Origin: Histoplasma ohiense
Taxonomy: Eukaryota; Ascomycota; Eurotiomycetes; Onygenales; Ajellomycetaceae
Reading direction: 5' to 3'
Length of the DNA: 64,000 nucleotides
Assembly: GCA_017607445.1 (NCBI GenBank)
Contig: JAEVHH010000005.1
Location: forward strand, 2,485,001-2,549,000
Under the pieces are notes generated by a model. The model was not told where the DNA came from. It worked only from the letters and a program-made list of their open reading frames with translations, and made no database searches. A program made the translations under genes and the position numbers. Within the stretch, counting starts at the first letter, position 1, and the number at the start of each line of letters is the position of its first letter. Shown here piece by piece: positions 1 through 10,149 of the stretch.

Positions 1-3000
1 TAAAAGTTCTACAAAAATCAAATTTATTGAAAATAATGTGGACAGAATAAATCCATGTCTTTATTCCTGTTTACAAATTGGTTATGAGCAAAAAGCAGAC
101 TTTGTTCTTATTCAAGAACCCAGACTTGATGCTGATCAAATGTATAGTGTATCTCATCCAGCATACTATTGTTTTCTACCAGAGAAAACAGATATTAGAG
201 TTAGAGTGGCAATTTATGCTAGAAAGAATTCTAGATTTCAATTCAATCTGAGATATGATTTGATATCTGACTCTGATATTCTTGTTGGTGACATTGTGGA
301 TATGAAAAAACAGTTTGAAAATATTCAATTAGTCAATATCTACAATGAAAGATCACTAAGAGAAAACAATAGAACTTGGACATTTGATAGATGTTTAATG
401 CAGTTGAAACCAGAAAAGAATTCAATAATCATGGGGGATTTCAATGCTCATCACTCTTGGTGCAATTCAGAAAGAACTCAATCAATTAGAGCTGAAAAAC
501 TAGTTGAATGGACACTTTTAAACAAACTAGAGTTGATAAATGAGCAAGATATTCCCACTTTTCACAAGTCAGATTTGAAATAGAAATCAATTATAGATCT
601 ATATTTTTTCTCTAAGAATCTATATGAGAATAAACATTTTAATTGGTATATTGACTCAAATAAAACAAATGGTACTGCCACTGGTCATGAGATAATTCAA
701 GTTGATATGGAATTGAATAGTAATCAAATAGTTCAAAACCCATTATATTCAAATCAATACAACTTTGAAAAAGCTCAGTGGACAGAAGTGAAAAGAATGA
801 TTGAAAAGTTGAAATTAGAGAATAGAGAAACTCTTTATTGGAAATCAGATACAAATCTTACAGATAAAATGCTTGAAGACAGAGCAAATTTAATCACTGA
901 GATTATTCTTTCAAGTATAAAGAAATATATTCCATTGAAAAGAGTCTCTGAATTCTCTAAGCCTTGATGAAATGATGAGATTTCAAATAAAAGAAGACAT
1001 TTAGCTAGAGTTAAAAAAGATTGAAAAGAAGATCTTGTTTCATTTGAGTATTTAAAGAATATTAGAAATGATTATTTCTCAACAATTAAAAAAGCAAAGA
1101 CTGATTGTTGGAATAACTTTCTAGAAAATGCTCAGAGGAAAGAGATCTTCAAAGCTTTTAAATATACTAAGTCAAAAGCAATGTCTAAGCTACCAACATT
1201 AACTTATAATTTCCAGAATGAGGAAATTATAGCTAGCTCATTTGAAGATAAATGTCAAGCTTTTATGAGAATATTATTTTCATCATCAAATAATTCAACT
1301 GAGATTTGTTCTTTGCAAGAAGATAATGAATATGAATATGATAAGAAATGAAAATGGTCTGACTTAACTGAAGATGAATTAAAGACAGCTATTTTTTCAT
1401 CTTCAAAGGTCACAGCAGCAGAAGCTGATACTATAAATCACTTAATAATTCAAGAGCTTTATTCAGTACTAAAAGATGAGCTCTTTGAATTGTTCTCAAA
1501 TCTTTTGAAATATGGGTATCATTCTAAGTGCTGGAGGCATGCTGTTGGAGTTATTCTGTCAAAACCCAATAGAAAACCAACTATTTCTAAATCTTATAGA
1601 GTGATATCTCTGCTGAATTGTCTGGGAAAAATTCTGGAAAAGATAATTGCCACTAGATTGTCTTTTCTATCTGCTACTACTGATCTATTATATGATGATC
1701 AAATGGGAAGTAGAAAGCAAAACTCAGCAATTGATGCAGTTCTCTCTGTAGTTCATGATATTCAACTTGCAAAGAATGAAAAAATGGTTACAACTGCAAT
1801 GTTTATTGATATAAAAAATGCATTTGATTATGTTTCACTTTCTCAAATGATCAATACTTTGATAGAACTGAGAATGCCGAAGTCTCTCATTAAGTGAGTT
1901 ATCTGTTTCATGGCAAAAAGAACTATCCAGTTGCTTTTTGATGGAATGAGACAAGATATAACAGATATTGAGATAGAAGTTCCTCAGAGTTCCCCAGTCT
2001 CACCCATTTTGTTTGCTATATTTGTCAAGTTTCTATTTATTGATAGACAAATGGCAATTATGGTGAGAACTCCAAGCTATGTGGATGATTTAGGCCTAGT
2101 TGTAAGCTCAGAATCAATTGTGAATAACTGCAATTTGATTAAGCAAGCAGCAACTGAAATGATTGAAAAAGCAAAATCAAAAAACATTGTTTTTAATATG
2201 GATAAAACTGAATTAATTCACTTTTATTCAAATTTCAAAGAAAAAGATACTGAAGTTAAGCTTTTAAATCATTCAATTAAATCTAAAAACTCAGTTAGAT
2301 GGCTTGGTGTTTGGTTAGATTCTCAATTGAATTTTAAATCTCATGTGCAAATAAAAACTGCAAATGCTGAAAGAATTTTAAACAGTATATTGAGACTTTC
2401 AAATACTGAAAGAGGTCTGACATTTCAAGCAATGAGACAATTATATATTGCCTGTGTGACCTCTGTTTCAGATTATGCAGTTCAGGTGTGGTGGAGATGT
2501 CAAAAACACTTTATAGAAAGGTTTCAAAAACTTCAAAACTTAGCTTTAAGAAAGATCTTAAGAGTATTCAAAACTACTTCAATTAAAGCTATGGAAATTG
2601 AAGCCTCTATTACTCCACCACAAGTGAGATTTGATAAAATCTGTATGAATTATGCTCTCAGAATTATGAAGCTATATTCACATCATTCTATTAGAAAGAG
2701 AGTTTCAAGTTCTTTTCCAAATGAATCAAATGGATTAGAATTAGATTGAGAACTTTATCTTGATTGGAATGAAACTGATTTATCTGAAAATTCAAGTTCT
2801 TTACAAAGAAGAAGAATACCATCTCAGCTATTTAGAATTTGCTCAATGGTTAAGAACTGTTTCTCTAGTTTAAATGTAGAGAGAATAGCTATTGAAAATC
2901 TCTCTCCTTGGAAGAAAAGTCTTGATAATCTTGTTGATTTAAATGTTAGTCAACTTTCAAAAGAAGATCAGACTCAAGAACATTTAAAGCTTTTGAAACA

Positions 3001-3895
3001 AATGAAAAATAAAGCAATTCTTATATACACTGATGGCTCAAAATGTGAGAAAACAGGCAATCTTGAAGCTGGAATAGCATATTCAGAAAATGATAAAAAC
3101 TATATTCTTGATTCTTGACAAATTGGAAAAGAGTCAGAAGTTTTTAATGCTGAATTATTTGCAATTTCAAGAGCTTTCAAATTGATTGAAATGAAGATTG
3201 AACAATGGAAAAGATTTGAGCATATTTGAATATTCTCTGATAGTCAAGCAGAGCTTAAAAGACTTCAAAGTAATAAAATCAGCAGTGGACAGTCAATGCT
3301 AGAGCTGATTTTGAAAAGTCTTCAAAATATTCAAAGAAAAATCTCATTCAATTGTTCTATTCATCTTCACTGGGTGCCTGCTCACATGGGTATATATGGC
3401 AATGAAATGGCTGATAGAGCTGCAAAAAAAGCAACTGAATTAGAAATCTGCTTTCAAAGAATTGTAACATGGGCTTTTATTAAGAGAAAAATAAGAGAAT
3501 CATGTTTGCAAAAATGGCAAGATATCTGGCTTATGCAAAGAAAAAATGTGCATTACTCCAGATTTGAAACAAAGCCAAAGTGGAAAACTTGTTCAATAAA
3601 GTGTAAAAAGAAACTTTTTGCTACAATAATGCAGTTAAAGCTTGGGCATGGTTACTTCAAATCATATTTAACAAAGTTTAGAGATGATTTAAGTAGTCTA
3701 TGTTTAGATTGTCAGTTATATGAAAATTCAGAGCATCTTCTGTTACTTTGTGCAAAGTATTCAGAATTGAGATTGAAACTGAGAAAGAAGTTTGAATTGA
3801 AACAATTAAATTTGAATCTGTTATTCAATACAGAAACTGGAAACAAGTTTTTAATTGAATATTTGAAAGAATCAAATGTTGCTACAAGAGTTTGA
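1..3895 (+). pseudogene. LINE ORF2 remnant: endonuclease, reverse transcriptase, RNase H
   Basis: Nicks target DNA and reverse-transcribes the LINE RNA in intact relatives. The APE-like endonuclease lies at about 38-700 (motif IIMGDFNAHHS near 425-460). RT lies at about 1400-2450 and shows the SYVDD active-site core near 2075-2095. RNase H lies at about 3015-3450, with YTDGSK near 3025, SDSQAEL near 3240 and HWVPAHMGIYGNEMADRAA near 3370-3425. A Cys/His C-terminal tail follows. Stops near 583, 967, 1020, 1350, 1897, 2749, 3118 and 3230 break the frame; most are TGA where L2 or L3 has TGG, that is, G-to-A changes in GG. RT motif VPQGSP has become VPQSSP. Not functional. Confidence 0.92.
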
Positions 3896-4013
3896 ATGAA
3901 TTGTCTGTTAAAAATATTGAGATCAGATTTTCAATTTGATTTATTTTGATTTTTCTTTTAGTCTTTCTTTTCATCTTGCTTTGAAGTCTCTCTTAAGTTG
4001 TTTATGATCAGTT

Positions 4014-4325
4014 TTAATTTGTTTTGAAAAGTTTGGTTTGTTTTTTGTTGATGTTATAGTTGTTGTCAGTGGTTTTTCTTTTCCTTGTTATAATAAAGCT
4101 GTCTTTTACAATGTTTATTTCTTTTGTTTTCAAACTAAGTTGTGTTGACTTACTGACATTCTTTTGATTTTGATTTCTTTGATTGAACAGTTTGAATAGT
4201 TGTTTGATTCTGGGCTGGAATTCTGATAATGCATGTTTTAAATTGTCTTTGTATATTAAATTATTCTTGAGTTGAAAAATTCTGAAGTGTTTCAGGTAGA
4301 TGTCATAGTCACTGACTGCATGCAT
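4014..4325 (-). other. Antisense ORF within the LINE 3' UTR (103 codons)
   Basis: An uninterrupted reading frame opposite the LINE 3' UTR, starting with ATG beside the TAA tail. It encodes a basic, Asn/Lys-rich peptide with no domain I recognise. The same frame is open in the copies at 28116-28427 and 40219-40530, and its first 50 or so codons remain open in the diverged L2 3' end at 37329-37661. It may simply reflect the conserved 3' end that the LINE RT recognises, read in a frame poor in TGG and CGA codons. Coding status is doubtful. Confidence 0.35.
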
Positions 4326-4369
4326 CTATAATTGAAGAATAATAATAATAATAATAATAATAATATATG

Positions 4370-5814
4370 AATAACATGAGTGATATAAAGAATCTCATGA
4401 GATTTATTTCACCATCATTCTCAACTCTTTCATGGGATAACAGCAGCCATCTAGTGAAGTACAGCATTGATCACAAATTCAATTCTTTCAAAGTGAACAT
4501 GTGTGAACCATCTGCTATATTCCGCATGACTGCTGAGGCACTCAACTCCTTGGTGTGGAGGACATCACTTACAGATACACAGATTGATCTTCACATCTTC
4601 AAGTTTCTGAAGATGTGTTCAGTTCACTGAACACTGATGAGCTGTCTCTCATCAGTGATTGAGCTGAAAATTGGAGATGACATATCTGTGGCACAGTATC
4701 ATGTTGTGGAATGCCGGTTTACCACTCAACAACTCAAAAAATACCACAATTTAACTAAGCATCTATATCAGAGACTTGTTTCAAAACTATCAGATGGCTG
4801 CATTTTTTTAAACATGGGCAAATACAGGCAACTGACTCTGTTCATCTTTTGACTTGACTATGTATATTGTCACAAGTCTGTTATGGCCAGTAAGATTCCT
4901 CTGACTCTAATGCAAGCTGAACATATGACTCTTTTTGCTGGATAACTAAATTCATATTGCTCCACCCAGCATAAAGCTGCAGAAGACTTCATCAGAGACC
5001 CTCAGCTGATGCTTCTCTTTTTCTCTGAAGTGAACATCTCAAGTTCTGAGAATCAGAAAAAGGCACTTACATTGATGCTACATGAGACTCCTCAACTCTG
5101 CACCTTGATGAAATGACTCAGCCATGAAGTATTCAAGCTCAATGAAAAGTCAATTGTTTGGTGTGATGAATCAGATGAATAAATGCTTGTGGCAGGAGCA
5201 TGTGCTCTCACAGGCATTTCATATTGTATCTTCCATACCAGTCTGAAACCAAGCAAACATGCGGTGATGATGGCTAAATTTAATGAAAACAGAGAGAATT
5301 CAATGACATTTATCACCTTCTATCAAGTTGGAAGTGCTGGTTTCAATTTACAATACCTTTGTTGAAATGCTCATTGCTACAATATAGCAAGTAATCACTC
5401 TATAACCAACCAAGTCATCAGACACATCCTTCACATCGGGCAAACTAGAATTGTAAAGGTTTATGAATATCTTGTTCCCAATTCATTTAATGTCCACAAG
5501 CTGCAGAAGTTGAATTCAAGATATATTCCAGATCTTATGACTGAGTTGAATCAGACAATGTTCAGAATGCACAAGGAAGAGGGTTTTAAGAAGAACACAG
5601 ATGAAGTTGAAAAACTATATCTAGATTCTTGAATTAAATTGAAAAATAGAGCTATCCATCACTTAAACAATGATGAAGACATGTCAGAGGGTGCAAGTCC
5701 ATTGAATGAAGACACTTTGATTGCTGAGTTAATGAAGTTATTCCAGAAAATGAATAATGATATTGATATGGACAGTGTCTCAGTTCCACTGGGTGGGATT
5801 ATTGCCAACTAGTG
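4370..5814 (+). pseudogene. SNF2-family helicase pseudogene (C-terminal half)
   Basis: Conceptual translation in one main frame, interrupted mostly by TGA, matches the helicase C-terminal lobe of SNF2-type ATPases. After a linker region, residues near 5070-5180 read like the 'SPKLxxL...VIIWCDW' segment. Residues 5180-5350 include a DNA-translocase core ending GSAGFNLQ (the GATGLNL-like motif V). Near 5395-5460 an NHSITNQVIRHILHIGQTR stretch matches motif VI (QxxGRxxRxGQ), with GR altered to RH. The frame ends at GGIIAN and a TAG near 5812. The ATPase N-lobe is missing, lying beyond or displaced by L1. Probably a host gene, or a gene duplicate, killed by insertion and C-to-T mutation. It is not part of the LINE, because L3 lacks it. 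Confidence 0.72.
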
Positions 5815-6121
5815 ATGAGTCACCAATCTTGTATGTTTTCTTTTAGGGTTTGCAATTTGGAAATAGCTAAGGGTAGAATAGATAGAGTAATGATGATTGA
5901 TTAGTTACTTTATTAGTTTAATGAGAATATATAGTATTGTGACTTTGCAATCTCACTCCATTCTGCTCAGCTGTATATTTCATGAAGCTTCTGCTATAGT
6001 GTTGTATCTGAGCTGATCCACCTTCTCAAAGCAACTAAGGATGCATTTCATCCTTTGAGATTTAGAGGTTCATTTGCCCACTCTCTGAAGAGGGGGTGCT
6101 GGAGGCAGACTGCCTCTAGTA
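5815..6121. other. Spacer after the helicase pseudogene, no gene seen
   Basis: About 300 bp of AT-rich sequence, probably the former 3' flank of the helicase gene. It holds a G-rich patch and a short inverted repeat, GGAGGCAGACTGCCTC, near 6101-6116. I see no reading frame or mobile-element match. Confidence 0.5.
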
Positions 6122-6316
6122 ACTACTGTCAGTGAAAGATGTAGTCAGATACCACTTTAACAATTAGAATTTTGAGATTCTGATATGAGTGATCATGTTT
6201 CTTAAAGAGATGTGGAAAAGTTTTAAGATCAAAGTATGAAAGAATTTGAAAACTTTGTTACAGCTGCTATTGCTTTTTATATCAGTGATCTTAATTACTA
6301 CAATGAATACAATCAT
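6122..6316 (+). pseudogene. Orphan fragment of family B gag
   Basis: About 195 bp closely matching the gag of the B chromoviruses (compare 30305-30495 and 54750-54960), in the same orientation and with the same TGA at the equivalent Trp codon. No LTR or TSD borders it. Its right edge joins family A gag at 6316/6317 across a short shared AAAAG, suggesting a microhomology-mediated or template-switch junction. Confidence 0.75.
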
Positions 6317-6911
6317 CAAAAGCTCTCAAGAGAGAAGCTCTCAATTCTCAACAAATACAAAAGAAATCTAGCACTCTATCTTGTATGAAAGTCAAAAGCA
6401 AACATTAAATTGAACATTGATGAATAAGCAATAGACTTGCTATTCAATCAAATGTGATATATTTATAGCAGATTGAATGATGATATATTAGTAAAATTTC
6501 AACTCTGAATGAGTTATTGTCAGAACAATCAGCATATATCAGAGTTAGTCTTTCAATAATTTAACTCTCTTTCTCTCAATTCTACACTTCAAGTCAAGAT
6601 GTTAGACTGGCTTAATCAGACTTGTCAGATGAATATTATGTTGACAATTTATTTTTCTGAATTCAATCACAAACTTCTAGAAACAGATGAATAAGACTGA
6701 GATAATATCATTAAAATCAACATACTGTTCAAGAATTTGAACTTTCAGTTGTATAACTGAAGTGTAGAATATCTGAAGCTCTCAATATACAGCAAATTCT
6801 GTGCTGATCTTCATCTATTGAACAACAATCTGTCTCAGTTCTGTGCACTTCAGAATCACAGAGAATTTCACTGAATAAATATATACACTTCAAACTGCTC
6901 TGCAGCATTTC
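6317..6911 (+). mobile_element. Chromovirus A0, segment 1 (gag, 5'-truncated)
   Basis: Matches family A gag from the region that in A1 begins near 9255. The element lacks its 5' LTR and leader. The segment is cut at 6911 by the insertion of A1; gag resumes at 14315. The A1 target duplication is ATTTC (6907-6911) against ATTCC (14310-14314), a single C-to-T difference. The reading frame is destroyed by TGA and TAA codons. Confidence 0.85.
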
Positions 6912-7479
6912 TGTGACAGATTAGCATCTGTTAGTAATTAATTGATGCAATCAACTTCTCTTCTGCATCTGTTTGTTTCTGACTGTTGTGATCTTGTGTA
7001 ATTTTTGATGTTCTTTCACTCCATACTCTGCACTTATGTAGTTTCTAATAATTCTTTTATATAGCTTTTAATATTCTTCTGCTCTGTGCTCTGTGCTTAT
7101 ATAGTCTCTAATGATTCTTTCACATAGCTTCTAATGTTCTCCCACTCTGTGTTCCACACTCATGTATAGACTGGCTGGTGGGACCATGAATTTCATGTTT
7201 GATTTGATTTGGTTTGGTCCCAGTCCATTTCTTGGTGTGATTTTCAGTGGAACCAGGATCAGAATGGGAGTGTAAAGTGACTAGAATTATTAGAACATGA
7301 GTGAAATGAGACTAATAAATCTTGATATTTCATGTAAAGTGACTGACTATCAAAAATAAAAACATGACCTGGGACTGACTATGATTTTGACTGAGGTTTG
7401 GTCCCATTCTGATGATTATATAATACATATCTTAAATATCAATCTGATGATATGATTGGTGGAGATATCACCCCTATCT

Positions 7480-7995
7480 AGTGCTGTCAACCAATTTACC
7501 CCTGCCAACCTATCTACTGCTGCTAATCTATCGCCGCTGCTAAGCTATCCCTCGCTGCTAAGCTATTTATCGCTGCCAATCTATCCCTCGCTGCTAAGCT
7601 ATCGCCGCTGCCAACCTATCTATTGCTGCAAGCTATCCCTCGCTGCTAAGCTATCCCTCGCTGCTAAGCTATCCCTCGCTGCTAAGCTATCCCTCGCTGC
7701 TAAGCTATCCCTCGCTGCTAAGCTATCCCTCACTACTAAGCTATCTATCGCTGCTAATCTATCGCTGCCAACCTATCTATCGCTGCCAACCTATCTATCG
7801 CTGCCAATTTATCTATCGCTGCCAATTTATCTACCACTGCCAATCTATCTATCACTGCTAATCTATCGCTGCTAATCTATCACTGCTAATCTATCACTGC
7901 TAATCTATCTATCGCTGCTAATCTATCGCTGCTGTCAATCTATCTATCGCTGCCAATCTATCGCTGCCAACCTATCTACTGCAGTGAATCTATCT
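7480..7995. repeat. Minisatellite of CTATCSCTGCYAA-type units
   Basis: Tandem repeats of two related units. An 18-bp unit, CTATCCCTCGCTGCTAAG, is repeated about six to seven times at 7630-7745. A 13-18 bp unit, CTATC(TATC)GCTGCYAAT, dominates the flanks. One plus frame is open for 139 codons (7456-7875), giving a repetitive Leu-Ser-Leu-Ala-Ala-Lys peptide, which I regard as a by-product of the 18-bp period. Confidence 0.92.
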
Positions 7996-8112
7996 ATCAC
8001 TATCATTACTAGTTCAAAATAGAACTAGAGCATAAATACACTAAACTTCTTTTGATAGATAATTATTTTTGGTAACACTCATAGCATTATATTATCTATA
8101 TAGGGTAAATCA

Positions 8113-8159
8113 TGGTCCCATTTGGTCCCATTTTAACAAAATGGGATCAAATGGGACCA
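8113..8159. repeat. 22-bp near-perfect palindrome inside the hAT-like element
   Basis: Two arms of 22 bp (8113-8134 and 8138-8159) separated by AAC. They contain four copies of TGGTCCCA/TGGGACCA and pair with one C/T mismatch. Further copies of the same octamer lie at about 7179, 7212, 7400, 8247 and 8298. This is typical of subterminal binding repeats, and the arms could form a cruciform. Confidence 0.85.
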
Positions 8160-8677
8160 GAATCAGTAATTTATAAGAAGAACATGACCTGGAACTAGAT
8201 TTATAATATAAACAGTGTAAAATGACTAATTTAATAAACACTATATGGGACCAGAACTAAGAAATTTGATAATGGAACTGAAGAAATATTTAGTTCCAGT
8301 CCCATGCATGGTCATATAGTCAGTCTACTTATGTAGTCTCTAACAATTCTTCTGTCTAGCTTCTAATATTCTCTCACTCTGTGTTCTGTGTTTGTGTAGT
8401 CTCTAACAATTCTTCTGTATAGCTTTCAATGATTCTCTCATTTCATGCTCTGCACTTGTGTAGTTTCTAATGATTCTTCTGTATAGCTTTTAATATTCTT
8501 CCACTCTGTACTTCACTGTGGAGCAGCTTCTGATATTCTTTCACTCTGAACTTTTCTCTATAAGAATCTTCTTTATACAATCTTTTCTTCTGATTTCTTT
8601 TCTCTTTCTTTTCTTAATCAATTTATAATCTGTAATTAGAATAGTACCAAATTGTTAATTGAAGTACATTCATTACA

Positions 8678-9080
8678 TTATGAATTGATTCTTCTGTGTT
8701 TAAGACTTGAGTGTCTTGTTATTAGTTTTTATATCTGAGTGTATCATTTAAGATCTGAGTTTTTTGTTATCAGTTCTTACACTCAAATACATTGTTTACA
8801 GATCTGAGTGTCTAGTTGTTACAAGAGATCTCTTGTGAGTCTGAGTGTCTCTATCATTAGTTATATAGATTGTTGTGTCTATATGTCTGAGACACAATCA
8901 ACTGTGTTCTATAAGGTCTGAGTATCTACAAACTGTAACACTGCAAATAGCATTCACAAAGAAGTTTGATAAAGCTTAGCACTGCAACACTGCAAATAGT
9001 GTCTGCAAAAGAATCAAATGTCTACAAGTATTTCTTTTCTTTTTTTTTTTTATTATTATTACATATTCTTAGACATTGAA
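8678..9080 (+). other. A1 leader between 5' LTR and gag
   Basis: About 400 bp without a coding frame. It contains repeated 'ctgagtgtct' motifs and ends in a T-rich tract before the gag ATG at 9081. The same leader occurs in A2, A5 and, reversed, A3. A standard TGG-type primer-binding site is not evident right after the LTR, so the primer tRNA is unclear. Confidence 0.6.
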
Positions 9081-10140
9081 ATGAACTATAAACAATTCTA
9101 TGAACACTCACTGCATCTGAACACAGTGGATGATAACTTAGATCTACAAAGCATTCTTCAGCAGCAGACACTACAGATAACTGAATTGCAATGATGATTT
9201 GCTGAAATGAGCACTTTCACATTCATCATTTCTTCTACACCCACATTTCATGAAAAGCTCTCAAGAGAGAAGCTTTCAATTCTCAACAAATATGAGAAAG
9301 ATCTAGCACTCTATCTCACATGAAAGTCAAAAGCAAACATCAAATTGAACATTGATGAACAAACAATAGACTCACTATTCAATCAAGTATGATATATTCA
9401 TAGCAGATTGAATGATGATGTGTTAGCAAAATTTCAACTCTGAATGAGTCATTGTCAGAATCATCAGTGTACATCAGAGCTAATTTTCTGACAACTGAAC
9501 TTTCTCTTTCTCAATTCTATACTTCAAATCAAGATGTTAGACTGATTTAATCAGACTTGCTAGATGAATGTTGTGTTGGCAATTTAGCTTTCTGAATTCA
9601 ATCACAAACTTCTAGAAGCAGATGAGCAAGACTGAAATGATGCTGTCAAGATCAATATATTATTCAAGAACTTGAACTTTCAGTTGCATAACTGAAATAT
9701 AGAGTGTTCAAAGCTCTCAATATACAGTGAATTCTATACTAATCTTTATCTGTTGAACAACAATCTGTCTCAGTTCTGTGCACTTCAAAATTGCAGAGAA
9801 TTCTGCTGAACAAATACATACACTTCAAACCACTCTACAGCACTCTCTGTCTTCAAATCAGAATCAATGAACTGAGTTTCATATGTAAACACAAGTCATC
9901 TGAGAGTTCTCAACATCTCAGAAAAGAATATCATCAATCAAATCATCAGAAAAGTCTGCATACACTGCAATAAGTCAGAACACTTCATGAATCAATGTTC
10001 AAATGCAATCATCTCAAATAAACCTTCCACACATGTGAATACTGTGTTGTCTGTGAATAGATAAGAACAGAGAAAAGATGAGCTCTCACTCTAAAACATG
10101 AATGAGAGCTCAAGAAGCAGAAAGCTAGCTGAAGATTTGA
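9081..10140 (+). pseudogene. A1 gag remnant (capsid/nucleocapsid)
   Basis: Gag forms the virus-like particle and packages element RNA. The frame begins at ATG 9081 (MNYKQFYEHSLHL...). Near its end it keeps one intact zinc knuckle of form CX2CX4HX4C, CIHCNKSEHFMNQC, at 9957-9998. Many in-frame TGA and TAA codons break it; several stand where A2, A3 or A5 have CGA, TGG or CAA-type codons. In A2 the last knuckle Cys has become Tyr. No other function is likely. Confidence 0.8.
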
Positions 10141-10149
10141 GCAGAAGAT

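Larger units (their letters stand above)
1..4365 (+). mobile_element. LINE copy L1 (APE-type, Tad/I-like), cut by the left window edge
   Basis: Non-LTR retrotransposon read on the plus strand, starting inside the N-terminus of ORF2. It carries endonuclease, reverse transcriptase and RNase H regions, then a 3' UTR of about 440 bp, and ends at GAAGAA followed by a TAA microsatellite at about 4336-4365. The same 3' end occurs in copies L2, L3 and the fragment at 28084. Sequence right of the tail is an unrelated helicase pseudogene, so L1 probably landed in that gene; the left TSD lies outside the window. Apart from its TGA stops it is nearly identical to L3. Confidence 0.93.
7167..8327. mobile_element. 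hAT-like non-autonomous DNA transposon with minisatellite core
   Basis: Bounded by an 8-bp duplication, CTCATGTA (7159-7166) and CTTATGTA (8328-8335), differing by one C-to-T. The terminal inverted repeats start TAGACTGGCTGGTGGGACC on the left and TAGACTGACTATATGACC on the right (reverse complement); the mismatches are G/A transitions. An 8-bp TSD with a YAGNNNG-type end fits the hAT superfamily. No transposase is encoded. Many copies of TGGTCCCA/TGGGACCA near both ends look like subterminal transposase-binding repeats. The interior is tandem repeats. CpG survives only in the repeat core, so the insertion post-dates most decay of the host LTR. Confidence 0.78.
6912..8677 (+). repeat. 5' LTR of A1, interrupted by a hAT-like element
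   Basis: Starts TGTGACAG and ends TTACA. Removing the 1161-bp insert and one 8-bp duplication leaves 597 bp, the same as its 3' LTR. Its central part is a tandem array of about five 63-bp units ending in motifs like TAGTCTCTAACAATTCTTC; the DNA element sits in unit 3. Confidence 0.88.

Noticed and set aside
7456..7875. 139-codon protein gene with Leu/Ala/Lys repeats
   Set aside because: It is generated by an 18-bp tandem repeat in a DNA element; flanking units of other lengths shift the frame and no start context or homologous domain is seen.
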